From Streptomyces megasporus (GTDB taxonomy: Bacteria; Actinomycetota; Actinomycetes; Streptomycetales; Streptomycetaceae), in NCBI RefSeq assembly GCF_000718985.1, contig NZ_JODL01000020.1:50996-114995 (forward strand): a DNA stretch of 64,000 bases, read 5' to 3'. Shown piece by piece: positions 7,920-15,708 of the stretch. The position numbers were made by a program, and so were the translations under genes. The notes beneath the pieces were generated by a model. The model was not told where the DNA came from. It made no database searches and saw nothing but the letters and a program-made list of their open reading frames with translations. Position 1 is the first letter of the stretch. Every line of letters starts with the position of its first letter.

Positions 7920-8762
7920 CTACGCGGCCTGGGAGCCGGCGTAGGTCTTCTCCCGCTCCCTCTCCTGGTCGGCCTCGACCTCCGCTTGGAGGCGGTTGCA
8001 GGTGCGGCTGATCAGGCGGGAGACGTGCATCTGGGAGATGCCGAGCTGCTCGGCGATCCTGCTCTGCGTCATGTCGCAGAAGAACCGCAGGTAGAGGATC
8101 TTGCGCTCGCGCTCGGGCAGGTTGCGGAGCCTGGGCTTGAGCGACTCCCGGTAGACGACGAGGTCGAAGCCCGGTTCGGAGCTGCCCAGGGTGTCGACGA
8201 GGGCGTAGCCGTCGTCGGCGCCGGGCAGTTCGGCGTCCAGGGAGAGGGTGCTGTAGCTCTCCAGGGCCTCGGAGCCGATCCGCACCTCCTCCTCCGTCAG
8301 ACCGCTGTGCTCGGCTATCTCCTTGACCCCGGGGGTCCGGCCGTCGAGGGAGTGGCTGAGCTGACGGGTGGAGGCGCGGACGCGGTTGCGCAGCTCCTGC
8401 ACCCGGCGCGGCACGTGCAGGCCCCACATGTGGTCGCGGAAGTGCCGTTTGATCTCGCCGACGATGGTCGGCACGGCGAAGCTCTCGAACGCGCTGCCGC
8501 GCGCCGGATCGTAACGGGTGACCGCCTTCACCAGACCGAGGGCCGCCACCTGTTCCAGGTCCTCCAGGGACTCCCCCCGGTTGCGGAAGTGCCGGGCGAG
8601 TCGCTCGGCCATGGGCATCCAGGCCCGCACGACCTGTTGCCGCAGTTCGTCGCGTTCCGGGCCGTCGGGGAGCTCGGCGATGCGTCGGAATTCGGCGGCG
8701 GTGTCAGGGGCGTCGTCGTGCGGGTGCCGCGCGTGCTTGGCTCGTGCTCGTACGGGGGTCAT
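7920..8762 (-). CDS. RNA polymerase sigma factor, SigB/SigF/SigG family
   Basis: A 280-residue group 3 sigma factor. Region 2 is near residues 35-115 (RAWMPMAERLARHFRNRGES, LEDLEQVAALGLVKAVTRYD, FESFAVPTIVGEIKRHFRD), region 3 covers RTPGVKEIAEHSGLTEEEV, and region 4 carries LPERERKILYLRFFCDMTQS plus the helix-turn-helix IAEQLGISQMHVSRLISRT. This is the SigB/SigF subfamily used in Streptomyces for osmotic stress and sporulation, normally held by an anti-sigma factor. No anti-sigma or anti-anti-sigma gene is adjacent. ATG at 8760-8762 follows GGGAGAG. An ATG 19 codons upstream (8819) is a possible alternative. Two SigB-like promoters lie nearby. Confidence 0.92.
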   Translation of the reverse strand: MTPVRARAKHARHPHDDAPDTAAEFRRIAELPDGPERDELRQQVVRAWMPMAERLARHFRNRGESLEDLEQVAALGLVKAVTRYDPARGSAFESFAVPTIVGEIKRHFRDHMWGLHVPRRVQELRNRVRASTRQLSHSLDGRTPGVKEIAEHSGLTEEEVRIGSEALESYSTLSLDAELPGADDGYALVDTLGSSEPGFDLVVYRESLKPRLRNLPERERKILYLRFFCDMTQSRIAEQLGISQMHVSRLISRTCNRLQAEVEADQEREREKTYAGSQAA

Positions 8763-8941
8763 GTGCGGTCTCTCCCGAACTGTGGACTGGGCTGTGGGGA
8801 ATACCGCGGGAACGGGCACGGGCGGGCCGAGGCTCGAACACCCGGGGCGGGGGATTCACGCTGATCACGCCGCTCCCGCGGATGTGCCTGCGGTCCGAAG
8901 CACGAGAGTTCGGATGCCCGGGCCCCACCCCTTCAAACGAT

Positions 8942-8966
8942 GTTTTTCATACCGGCACCCGGTTAC
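8942..8966 (+). promoter_or_regulatory. SigB-type promoter candidate for the F420 oxidoreductase/TPP enzyme pair
   Basis: GTTT at 8942-8945 and GGTTAC at 8961-8966 are separated by 15 bases. The Streptomyces SigB-type consensus is GNNT, 14-16 bases, GGGTAY, so the -10 differs at one base. The ATG of the downstream gene is 41 bases further on. Confidence 0.5.
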
Positions 8967-9006
8967 CCGGTGCTCGCACCACTGTGCGCGCGGAAGGGCA
9001 CCCGAG

Positions 9007-9978
9007 ATGACCGAGTACGGCTACTTCCTGGCCTGTGAGGACCACGGTCCGGAAGCACTGGTCGAACAGGCCCGGATGGCCGAGGAGGCCGGATTCACCT
9101 CCCTGTGGATCTCCGACCACTACCACCCCTGGAACGACGTCCAGGGGCACAGCCCGTTCGTGTGGTCGGTCATCGGCGCGATCTCGCGGGTCACCTCGCT
9201 GCCGGTGCAGACCGCGGTCACCTGCCCCACCGTGCGCGTCCACCCGGCGATCGTCGCCCAGGCCGCCGCCACCTGCGCCCTGCTGCTCGAGGGCCGCTTC
9301 CGGCTGGGCGTGGGAACCGGCGAGGCGCTGAACGAGCACATCCTGGGGGACCGCTGGCCCCGGGCGGCGGTGCGGATGGAGATGCTGGAGGAGGCCGTCG
9401 ACGTCATCCGTCGGCTGCTGACCGGCGAGGAGGTCAACCACCGCGGCCGGCACTACACGGTGGAGAACGCCCGGCTGTACGACGTGCCCGAGGAGCCCGT
9501 CCCCATCGACGTCTCCGGGTTCGGCCCGGCCGCGATCGAGCTGGCCGGGCGGATCGGCGACGGGTTCGTCACCACGATGCCGGACGCCGAGGGGCCGGCG
9601 CGCTTCCGCCGGGCCGGCGGCGAGGGCGGCGCCGGGCGGCGACCGGCCTTCGCCGGGACCAAGGTCTGCCACGCCCGCGACCGCGACGAGGCCCTCCGCG
9701 CCGTCCACCGCCGCTGGCCCAACATGTTCCTGCCGGGCGAACTGGGACAGGTCCTCCCCACCCCCGCGCACTTCGAACAGGCGTCCCAACTGGTGACCGA
9801 GGAGACGGTGGCCTCCTCCGGACTGCCCCTCGGCGACGACCCCGAGGAGCACGCGCGTGCCCTGCGGGCCTTCGCCGACGCCGGGTTCGACGTGGTGCAC
9901 GTCAACCAGATCGGCCCGGACCTGAAGGGGTTCTTCGACTTCTACCGGGCCGAGGTCCTGCCTCGACTGAAGGGCTGA
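9007..9978 (+). CDS. LLM class F420-dependent oxidoreductase (TIGR03557-like)
   Basis: A 323-residue TIM-barrel flavin/F420-dependent oxidoreductase. It begins MTEYGYFLACEDHGPEALVE and contains WISDHYHPWNDVQGHSPFVW, TCPTVRVHPAIVAQAAAT and RLGVGTGEALNEHILGDRWP, the set that defines the G6PDH-related TIGR03557 group. The barrel closes with VHVNQIGPDLKGFFDFY. The substrate is unknown; relatives use reduced F420 in stress or xenobiotic metabolism. It lies 13 bases before the TPP-enzyme gene and shares its transcript. A SigB-like promoter at 8942-8966 suggests stress control. It is divergent from the sigma factor gene. Confidence 0.92.
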   Translation: MTEYGYFLACEDHGPEALVEQARMAEEAGFTSLWISDHYHPWNDVQGHSPFVWSVIGAISRVTSLPVQTAVTCPTVRVHPAIVAQAAATCALLLEGRFRLGVGTGEALNEHILGDRWPRAAVRMEMLEEAVDVIRRLLTGEEVNHRGRHYTVENARLYDVPEEPVPIDVSGFGPAAIELAGRIGDGFVTTMPDAEGPARFRRAGGEGGAGRRPAFAGTKVCHARDRDEALRAVHRRWPNMFLPGELGQVLPTPAHFEQASQLVTEETVASSGLPLGDDPEEHARALRAFADAGFDVVHVNQIGPDLKGFFDFYRAEVLPRLKG

Positions 9979-9991
9979 GAGGAGCCGCTCG

Positions 9992-11806
9992 ATGAGCCGG
10001 AAGGTGTCCGACCACGTACTCTCCCGACTGCGCGAGTGGGGGGTGGAGTACGTCTTCGGCTATCCCGGCGACGGCATCAACGGACTGCTCGCCGCCTGGC
10101 AGCGCGCGGGAGATCGACCGCGGTTCGTCCAGTCCCGGCACGAGGAGATGTCCGCCTTCGAGGCCGTGGGGTACGCCAAGTTCGGCGGCGGGGTCGGGGT
10201 GTGCGCGGCGACGTCCGGCCCCGGGGCCATCCACCTGCTCAACGGCCTGTACGACGCCAAGCTGGACCACGTCCCGGTGGTGGCGATCGTCGGCCAGACC
10301 AACCGCAGCGCCATGGGCGGCTCCTACCAGCAGGAGGTCGACCTCCACAGCCTCTTCAAGGACGTGGCCTCGGAGTTCCTGGAGACCGTCAACGTCCCGC
10401 AGCAGCTTCCGGGCGTCCTGGACCGGGCGATCCGCACCGCGTACGGCCGGCGCTGTCCCACCGCCGTGATCATCCCGGCGGACGTGCAGGAGTTGGAGTA
10501 CACCCCGCCCGCCCACGCCTTCAAGATGGTGCCCTCCAGCCTCGGCCTGAGCGACTCCTCGGCCGTGCCCTCCGACGAGGCGCTGGAGCGGGCCGCGGAG
10601 GTCCTCAACACGGGGAGCAGGGTCGCCCTGCTGGTCGGCCAGGGAGCCGCCGGGGCGCGCGCGGAGGTGGAGCGGGTCGCCGACGTCCTGAGCGCCGGGG
10701 TGGCCAAGGCCCTGCTGGGCAAGGACGTCCTGCCCGACACGCTGCCGTACGTCACCGGCGCCATCGGCCTGCTGGGCACCCGGCCCTCCTACGAGCTGAT
10801 GCGCGACTGCGACACGCTGTTGACCGTCGGCTCCAGCTTTCCCTACTCCCAGTTCCTGCCGGAGTACGGGCAGGCGCGGGCGGTGCAGATCGACATCGAC
10901 CCGCACATGGTCGGGATGCGCTACCCCTACGAGGTGAACCTGGTCGGCGACGCCCGCGCCACGCTCCAGAGGCTGCTGCCGCTGCTGCGCCGCAAGGAGG
11001 ACCGTTCCTGGCAGGAGGGGATCGTCTCCTCGGTGGAACGCTGGTGGGAGGTGATGGAGCGGCAGGCGAGGCTCTCCTCCGACCCGATCAACCCGCAGCA
11101 CGTGATGCGGGCCCTGGACCCGCTGCTGCCCGAGGACGCGATCGTCAGCGCCGACTCGGGCTCGGCCACCAACTGGTACGCCCGCCACCTCCGGATGCGC
11201 GGCGCCATGCGCGGCTCGCTGTCGGGGACGCTGGCCACCATGGGCTGCGGGGTGCCGTACGCCATCGGCGCGAAGTTCGCCCACCCCGACCGTCCGGCGA
11301 TCGCGCTGGTGGGGGACGGCGCGATGCAGATGAACGGGCTGGCCGAACTGATCACGATCGCCAGGTACCGCGCCGAGTGGGAGGACCCGCGGCTGGTCGT
11401 GGGGGTGTGGAACAACCGGGATTTGAACCAGGTCACCTGGGAGATGCGCTCGATGAGCGGGTCGCCGCAGTTCCTGCCCTCGCAGGAGCTCCCCGACGTC
11501 TCCTACGCCGACTTCGCCGCCTCGCTGGGGCTGACCGGCATCCGGGTGGAGCGCCCGGAGGACGTCGAGGGCGCCTGGCGGCGGGCGCTGGGGGCCGACG
11601 GTCCGGTGGTCGTGGAGTTCCTGACCGACCCGGCGATGCCGCCGATCCCACCGCACGCCACCTGGGACCAGATGGAGGCCACGCTGGCGGCGATCGCCAA
11701 GGGCGACTCCGACCGCTTCGCGATGATCGCGCAGGGGGTGAAGGCCAAGGCCCAGGAGCTCCTGGCCGGCGGCCCCGGCGCGGACAGGCAGCGGCGCCGG
11801 AGCTGA
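9992..11806 (+). CDS. Thiamine-pyrophosphate-requiring enzyme (pyruvate oxidase/acetolactate synthase family)
   Basis: A 604-residue three-domain TPP enzyme. The N-terminal Pyr domain has EYVFGYPGDGINGLLAAW and the catalytic glutamate in SRHEEMSAFEAVGYAKFGG. The central domain spans about residues 195-330. The C-terminal PP domain has GDGAMQMNGLAELI followed about 28 residues later by WNNRDLNQVTW, the GDG-NN Mg-TPP site. Closest in style to PoxB-like proteins annotated as TPP-requiring enzyme or pyruvate dehydrogenase (quinone) in actinobacteria; no clear C-terminal membrane-binding helix is seen. AGGAG precedes the ATG. It is the second gene of a two-gene unit and ends at a strong terminator. 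Confidence 0.9.
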   Translation: MSRKVSDHVLSRLREWGVEYVFGYPGDGINGLLAAWQRAGDRPRFVQSRHEEMSAFEAVGYAKFGGGVGVCAATSGPGAIHLLNGLYDAKLDHVPVVAIVGQTNRSAMGGSYQQEVDLHSLFKDVASEFLETVNVPQQLPGVLDRAIRTAYGRRCPTAVIIPADVQELEYTPPAHAFKMVPSSLGLSDSSAVPSDEALERAAEVLNTGSRVALLVGQGAAGARAEVERVADVLSAGVAKALLGKDVLPDTLPYVTGAIGLLGTRPSYELMRDCDTLLTVGSSFPYSQFLPEYGQARAVQIDIDPHMVGMRYPYEVNLVGDARATLQRLLPLLRRKEDRSWQEGIVSSVERWWEVMERQARLSSDPINPQHVMRALDPLLPEDAIVSADSGSATNWYARHLRMRGAMRGSLSGTLATMGCGVPYAIGAKFAHPDRPAIALVGDGAMQMNGLAELITIARYRAEWEDPRLVVGVWNNRDLNQVTWEMRSMSGSPQFLPSQELPDVSYADFAASLGLTGIRVERPEDVEGAWRRALGADGPVVVEFLTDPAMPPIPPHATWDQMEATLAAIAKGDSDRFAMIAQGVKAKAQELLAGGPGADRQRRRS

Positions 11807-11825
11807 TTCCGTGCCGCCCCGGGAC

Positions 11826-11870
11826 GGGGGTGTGGAGAGGGTGCGGCTCTCCACACCCCCTTTTCTTCTT
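11826..11870 (+). terminator. Intrinsic terminator
   Basis: A 14-base perfect stem (GGGGGTGTGGAGAG with its complement, 7-base loop) is followed by TTTTCTTCTT. It lies 20 bases after the TPP-enzyme stop and is a textbook Rho-independent terminator for the plus strand. Confidence 0.92.
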
Positions 11871-11977
11871 CCCTCTCGGCTCTCCCCGGCCCGTCGGACG
11901 GGGAGAGCCGGAAGACTCGGGCCCTCGGTCCGGCCGCTCAGTCCGGACCGAGAGCCCGGAGCGTTCAGTCCGGCCAC

Positions 11978-12502
11978 TCAGTCCAGCAGGGCCGCGAGCC
12001 TTCCGGAGCGGGCCAGCTCCTCCAGTTCGTCCAGCGCCCGGCGGGCGCGTTCGGCGGCCTCCGGTTCGCGGTCGGCCAGCCCCTCGGCCTCGAACTCGTC
12101 CTCGTCCAGGCGCAGCACGGCCGACCGGTCGGCCGACACCCACAGGTCCAGCTCCAGGTCCCAGGTGGTCAGCGCCTCCCCCGCCACGCGGGCCGGGCGG
12201 GTGATGTCGCAGTACCAGCCCTTGAGTCCGCCGTCGGCGGCGCGCACCTCCTTCACGGAGAACCAGCGGTCGCGCCAGTAGTGCTCGGTGAACACGTCGC
12301 CGCGCTCGAAGCGCACGAAGCCGAAGTCACGGACCGGCGGCCCGGCCCAGGGCGCCCGCACCACCGCGTGGACGCCGTCGTCGCGCACCACCGTCGCGGG
12401 GTAACGCACTTGTCGATCGCGGGACTTGAGCAGAACGACGGTCACCGCGCCGCCCGGCGTCAGCAAGGTGCTCCGGGGCGGGGTCTCGGGGTGGGGGTTC
12501 AC
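11978..12502 (-). CDS. DUF402 domain protein
   Basis: A 174-residue protein. The N-terminal 40 residues are followed by a DUF402 core: FTEHYWRDRWFSVKEVRA, LKGWYCDITRPARV and TTWDLELDLWVSADRSAVLRLD, including the conserved Y/W and D/E residues. DUF402 proteins share the FomD/nucleoside-phosphate phosphatase fold and may hydrolyse nucleoside diphosphates. The C-terminal helix is rich in Glu and Arg. GTG at 12500-12502 gives VNPHPETPPRS as start, with GTGGGAGC upstream; a longer extension to 12613 reads through low-complexity sequence and is less likely. Downstream, the region to 11870 holds the neighbouring terminator. Confidence 0.82.
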   Translation of the reverse strand: MNPHPETPPRSTLLTPGGAVTVVLLKSRDRQVRYPATVVRDDGVHAVVRAPWAGPPVRDFGFVRFERGDVFTEHYWRDRWFSVKEVRAADGGLKGWYCDITRPARVAGEALTTWDLELDLWVSADRSAVLRLDEDEFEAEGLADREPEAAERARRALDELEELARSGRLAALLD

Positions 12503-12601
12503 GCTCCCACTCTTCCCGACGTGAGGGAGGAGCGCATCCGGTTTCCGACGCGCGCCCGCCGTCCCCTCCCCTCCGGTCGGCCACCGGGCCGGACACGGAG
12601 C

Positions 12602-12645
12602 GGCTCCGGGCACGGTCCCTGACTTCCGTGCCCGGAGCCTTCTTC
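12602..12645. terminator. Hairpin with T/C tract
   Basis: GGCTCCGGGCACGG (12602-12615) pairs perfectly with 12626-12639 across a ten-base loop, and TTCTTC follows on the plus strand. It lies between the DUF6158 gene stop (12733, minus) and the start of the DUF402 gene, so it probably ends the DUF6158 transcript, although the T-rich side faces the other way. Confidence 0.6.
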
Positions 12646-12732
12646 ACTCCCCCACAGGGCCGCTCGCTCGGCCGCGGTCCGGGTGCCCCCGCCGCCGAGG
12701 GGCAAACACCCGCCCCGCCGCTTTTCCGCCGT

Positions 12733-12966
12733 TCACTCGGTGCGTGCCCGGGCGCCCTCCCGGGTGCGGCCCGCCGAGACCGCGCGGTCGGGGTGACGCC
12801 GCAGGTACTCGTTCTCCAACTGCTCGGTGCGCCTGGTGTGCGCGGCGAGCGCGTCGGACGATCCGTGCAGCAGGGTGTCGTGTCGGGTGCGGTGCAGGGA
12901 CTGCAACTCCTCCAGCAGCTCGGAGTCGGACAGCCTGCCCGGATCGATTCCCATCTCCCGTTCCAT
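12733..12966 (-). CDS. DUF6158 family small protein
   Basis: A 77-residue, highly charged helical protein: GRLSDSELLEELQSLHRTRHD, then LLHGSSDALAAHTRRTEQLE and NEYLRRHPDRAV. This matches the short Streptomyces DUF6158 family, whose function is unknown. Most of it is predicted helical or coiled. It is divergent from the release-factor-like gene at 13131, whose promoter is SigB-like; a shared role in stress is only a guess. ATG 12964-12966 is used, with a possible internal ATG four codons later. Confidence 0.8.
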   Translation of the reverse strand: MEREMGIDPGRLSDSELLEELQSLHRTRHDTLLHGSSDALAAHTRRTEQLENEYLRRHPDRAVSAGRTREGARARTE

Positions 12967-13076
12967 GCTCCGGTGACCTCCTCTGTGGTCCTCTCAGCGT
13001 TCTCTTCGGTGATCTCTTCGGTGATCTCTCGTTCTCGTGCCCCGGACGGTCGGCCGGTGCCGCGGTCCGTCGCTCC

Positions 13077-13106
13077 GTGTCGTTTGCACCGGTTCGGGTA
13101 CCCGAA
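13077..13106 (+). promoter_or_regulatory. SigB-type promoter with embedded palindrome
   Basis: GTGT (13077-13080), 15 bases, then GGGTAC (13096-13101) fits the GNNT-N14-16-GGGTAY consensus for SigB-family sigma factors exactly. The -10 is the centre of a perfect 14-base palindrome, TTCGGGTACCCGAA (13093-13106). The ATG of the release-factor-like gene is 30 bases downstream. Confidence 0.6.
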
Positions 13107-13130
13107 ACTCGCCATTCAAGGAGGGAGCCC

Positions 13131-14333
13131 ATGGAACTCGGATTCCTCAGCCCGATCCTCGACCGGCCCGGCCTCTGGGCCTCGGTCTACTTCGACATCC
13201 CACTGGCGACCGAGGACGCGGCCACCCGCCATGAACTCGGCGCCCGCGACGTCTGCGAGCAACTGGCGAGCCGAGGGGCCGACGACCGCACCTGCCGGGC
13301 GGTGTACGAGACGCTCGTCGCCCTGCCGCGCACCGCGCACCCCTCGGGGCAGGCGGTGTTCGCCACCGGGGGCGAGGTGGTGCTCACCCGTGACCTGGCC
13401 GCGCCGCCGCCCGGCGGCGCGTACGCCGGATGGGGTCCGCTGCCCCACGTCACCCCCCTGTTGGACCTGATGGACACGGCGCCGCCCTGCCTGGTGGCGC
13501 GCATGGACCGCACCGGCGCGGATCTGGAGTTGCGCGGCCCGTTCGGGACCCGCGAGGTGGGCCACGTCCAGGGCGAGGAACACCCCCTGCACATGACCCC
13601 CTCGCTCTCCTGGCGGGAGCGGCACTTCCAGAACTCGGTGGAGAACACCTGGGACCACAACGCCGCGCTCATCGCGGAGGAGTTGCGCCGGCGTCACGCC
13701 GAGACCAACGCCGAGCTGGTGGTGCTCGCCGGGGACGGCCGTGAGTGCCACGCCGTGCGGGACCGGTTGGCTCCCGAGCTGAGGGAGGTGGCCGTCCTCG
13801 CCGAGCACGGGGTCCGCGACGCGGGCCGCAACCAGGCCAGGAGCGAGCGGTTGTTGGACGAGGAGGTGGAGTCGGCCCGCGCCGAGCGGCTGCGCCGCCA
13901 CACCGCCGAGGTCATGGAGCGGTTCCAGGCCCGGCGGGTGCCGACCGACGACGGCCGGGTGGGCGCCGCCGAGGGCGTGCCGGCGCTCGTCGACGCGGCG
14001 CGCGAGCACCGCATCGACACGCTGCTGATCCGCCCCGACGGCCCCGATCTGCACCGCGAGGTGTGGGTGGGCGACGAGCCGGACCAGGTGGCGGTGCGCC
14101 GCAGCGACGCGCGGCGACCGGGCCGGTCCCAGCCCGTCAGCGCCCGCGCCGACGACGCGCTGCTGCGGGCGGCGGTGGCCACCGGTGCCGAGGTGGTCTC
14201 CGTGGCGCCGCTCGCGGACGAGCCGGGCACCCCCGACGGGCTGCCGGTGGGCGGGCTCGGCGCGCTGCTGCGCTGGCCGTACGGCGGTCCCCCGGCGGAG
14301 GGTTCCACGGGGGGTCAACCGCCGACGGCGTGA
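13131..14333 (+). CDS. Bacterial archaeo-eukaryotic release factor family protein (baeRF2 / Rv2629-like)
   Basis: A 400-residue protein in the Rv2629 / baeRF2 group, bacterial relatives of eRF1 and Vms1. Features: an N-terminal domain beginning ELGFLSPILDRPGLWASVYF, the DHNAALIAEELRRRHAE helix, ELVVLAGDGRECHAVRDRL, and a C-terminal L7Ae/eRF1-like part with VDAAREHRIDTLLIRPD and LLRAAVATGAEVVSVAPL. In mycobacteria Rv2629 is a dormancy-associated protein; a ribosome-rescue role is suggested by fold only. AAGGAGGGAGCCC before the ATG is a strong ribosome site. A SigB-like promoter sits at 13077-13101. The next gene starts 76 bases later with its own -10. Confidence 0.88.
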   Translation: MELGFLSPILDRPGLWASVYFDIPLATEDAATRHELGARDVCEQLASRGADDRTCRAVYETLVALPRTAHPSGQAVFATGGEVVLTRDLAAPPPGGAYAGWGPLPHVTPLLDLMDTAPPCLVARMDRTGADLELRGPFGTREVGHVQGEEHPLHMTPSLSWRERHFQNSVENTWDHNAALIAEELRRRHAETNAELVVLAGDGRECHAVRDRLAPELREVAVLAEHGVRDAGRNQARSERLLDEEVESARAERLRRHTAEVMERFQARRVPTDDGRVGAAEGVPALVDAAREHRIDTLLIRPDGPDLHREVWVGDEPDQVAVRRSDARRPGRSQPVSARADDALLRAAVATGAEVVSVAPLADEPGTPDGLPVGGLGALLRWPYGGPPAEGSTGGQPPTA

Positions 14334-14409
14334 CCGCCGCACCCTCCTTGGCGTCCATATAACGGAACACAGTTGCTCGCATGGCGAGACACCCCGGTAC
14401 GGTACGGCC

Positions 14410-15219
14410 ATGCCGAAGGCGAACGCCGTGTACACCCACGGCCACCACGAGTCCGTCCTGCGCTCCCACCGCCGGCGTACCGCCGCCGACTCCGCGGCCC
14501 ACCTCCTGCCCGCACTGGCCCCCGGCCTGTCGGTGCTGGACGTGGGCTGTGGTCCGGGCACCATCACCGCCGATCTGGCCGCGCTGGTGGCCCCCGGGAA
14601 GGTGACGGCGGTGGACGCCTCCGAGGACGTCCTGGCCGAGGCGCGGGCCACCGCCGCCGAACGCGGGCCGATCGACATCCGCTTCGTCCGCGGCGACGCC
14701 CTGGCCCTGGACTTCCCGGACGACTCCTTCGACGTCGTCCACGCCCACCAACTCCTCCAGCACCTGGGCGACCCGGTGGCGGCGCTGCGCGAGATGCGGC
14801 GGGTGTGCCGCCCGGGTGGGGTGGTGGCGGCCCGGGACGCCGACTACGCGGCGATGGCCTGGTACCCGCGGACGGCCGGACTGGACGACTGGCTCGACCT
14901 GTGCCGCCGGGTGGCCCGGGCGAACGGCGGCGAGCCGGACGCGGGCCGCCGACTGCGCTCCTGGGCCCGCGCGGCCGGCTTCACCGACGTCACCGCCTCC
15001 GCGAGCGCCTGGTGCTTCGCCGACGACGCCGACCGCGCCTGGTGGAGCGGCCTGTGGGCGGAACGCACGGTCGCCTCCTCCTACGCCCCCCTGGCCGTGG
15101 ACGGCGGGCACGCGCGGCCGAAGGACCTGGAGCGGATCGCCGCCGCCTGGCGCGAGTGGGGCGCGCGGGAGGACGGCTGGTTCATGGTGCCCCACGGGGA
15201 GATCCTGTGCCGGGTCTGA
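14410..15219 (+). CDS. Class I SAM-dependent methyltransferase
   Basis: A 269-residue methyltransferase of the UbiE/Methyltransf_11 type. Motif I is LSVLDVGCGPGTITADLAAL (near residue 40), motif II VTAVDASEDVLAEA, then VRGDALALDFPDDSFDVVHA and LREMRRVCRPGGVVAARDAD. The C-terminal part has W/Y-rich segments and ends WFMVPHGEILCRV. The substrate is unknown. The ATG at 14410 has TACGGT seven bases upstream and no Shine-Dalgarno, consistent with a leaderless transcript. Confidence 0.9.
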   Translation: MPKANAVYTHGHHESVLRSHRRRTAADSAAHLLPALAPGLSVLDVGCGPGTITADLAALVAPGKVTAVDASEDVLAEARATAAERGPIDIRFVRGDALALDFPDDSFDVVHAHQLLQHLGDPVAALREMRRVCRPGGVVAARDADYAAMAWYPRTAGLDDWLDLCRRVARANGGEPDAGRRLRSWARAAGFTDVTASASAWCFADDADRAWWSGLWAERTVASSYAPLAVDGGHARPKDLERIAAAWREWGAREDGWFMVPHGEILCRV

Positions 15220-15261
15220 GGGAACCTCCGACGGGCCGTGCTGGGTGTGTCCGGGACGTGC

Positions 15262-15290
15262 CTGACACCGCCCGCGCCGCCAACTAGGCT
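15262..15290 (+). promoter_or_regulatory. HrdB-type promoter giving a leaderless mRNA
   Basis: CTGACA (15262-15267) and TAGGCT (15285-15290) are spaced by 17 bases. The -10 ends seven bases before the ATG of the VOC gene, so transcription should begin at or next to the start codon. Confidence 0.65.
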
Positions 15291-15297
15291 CGCCCGT

Positions 15298-15654
15298 ATG
15301 GAACTTCTGGGGACCTCGCTGCGCGTGTGTGTCGACGACCTCGACGCGGCGATCGGAGTGTACGAGCGGATCACCGGCGCCGAGGCCGCCCGGTTCTCGC
15401 AGGGGCCCGTCTCGGCGGCGGCGGTCGGCCCGTTCCTGCTGCTGAGCGGCCCGCCCGGCCCGATGGAGATCCTGCGCATGGTCACCGCCACCCTCGCGGT
15501 GCGGGACGTGGAGGAGGCGGCGGCCGTCCTGAAGGAGGTCGGCGCGGAGATCCTCGCCGGCCCCACCTCGACCTCCATCGGCCGGAACCTGGTGGCCCGT
15601 CACCCCGACGGTTCGGTCTTCGAGTACGTCGACCGCCGGGAGACGGGCCGGTAG
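15298..15654 (+). CDS. VOC (glyoxalase/bleomycin-resistance fold) family protein
   Basis: A 118-residue single VOC module, beginning MELLGTSLRVCVDDLDAAIG and ending LVARHPDGSVFEYVDRRETG. The beta-alpha-beta-beta-beta repeat pattern is clear (RVCVDDLDAAIGVYERITGA, then TATLAVRDVEEAAAVLKEVG). The metal ligands expected for an active glyoxalase are not obvious, so ligand binding or a divergent dioxygenase is possible. The GTATG start at 15298 follows a -10-like TAGGCT and lacks a ribosome site. The gene converges with the quinone oxidoreductase gene and ends at a hairpin. Confidence 0.85.
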   Translation: MELLGTSLRVCVDDLDAAIGVYERITGAEAARFSQGPVSAAAVGPFLLLSGPPGPMEILRMVTATLAVRDVEEAAAVLKEVGAEILAGPTSTSIGRNLVARHPDGSVFEYVDRRETGR

Positions 15655-15662
15655 GCTCCCGT

Positions 15663-15698
15663 CCCGTCCCGCCCCGCCCCGGCGCGGGGCGGGACGGG
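15663..15698. terminator. Bidirectional hairpin between convergent genes
   Basis: CCCGTCCCGCCCCG (15663-15676) pairs perfectly with 15685-15698 across eight bases. It lies between the stops of the VOC gene and the oxidoreductase gene. Confidence 0.8.
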
Positions 15699-15708
15699 GC
15701 GGGGCGGC

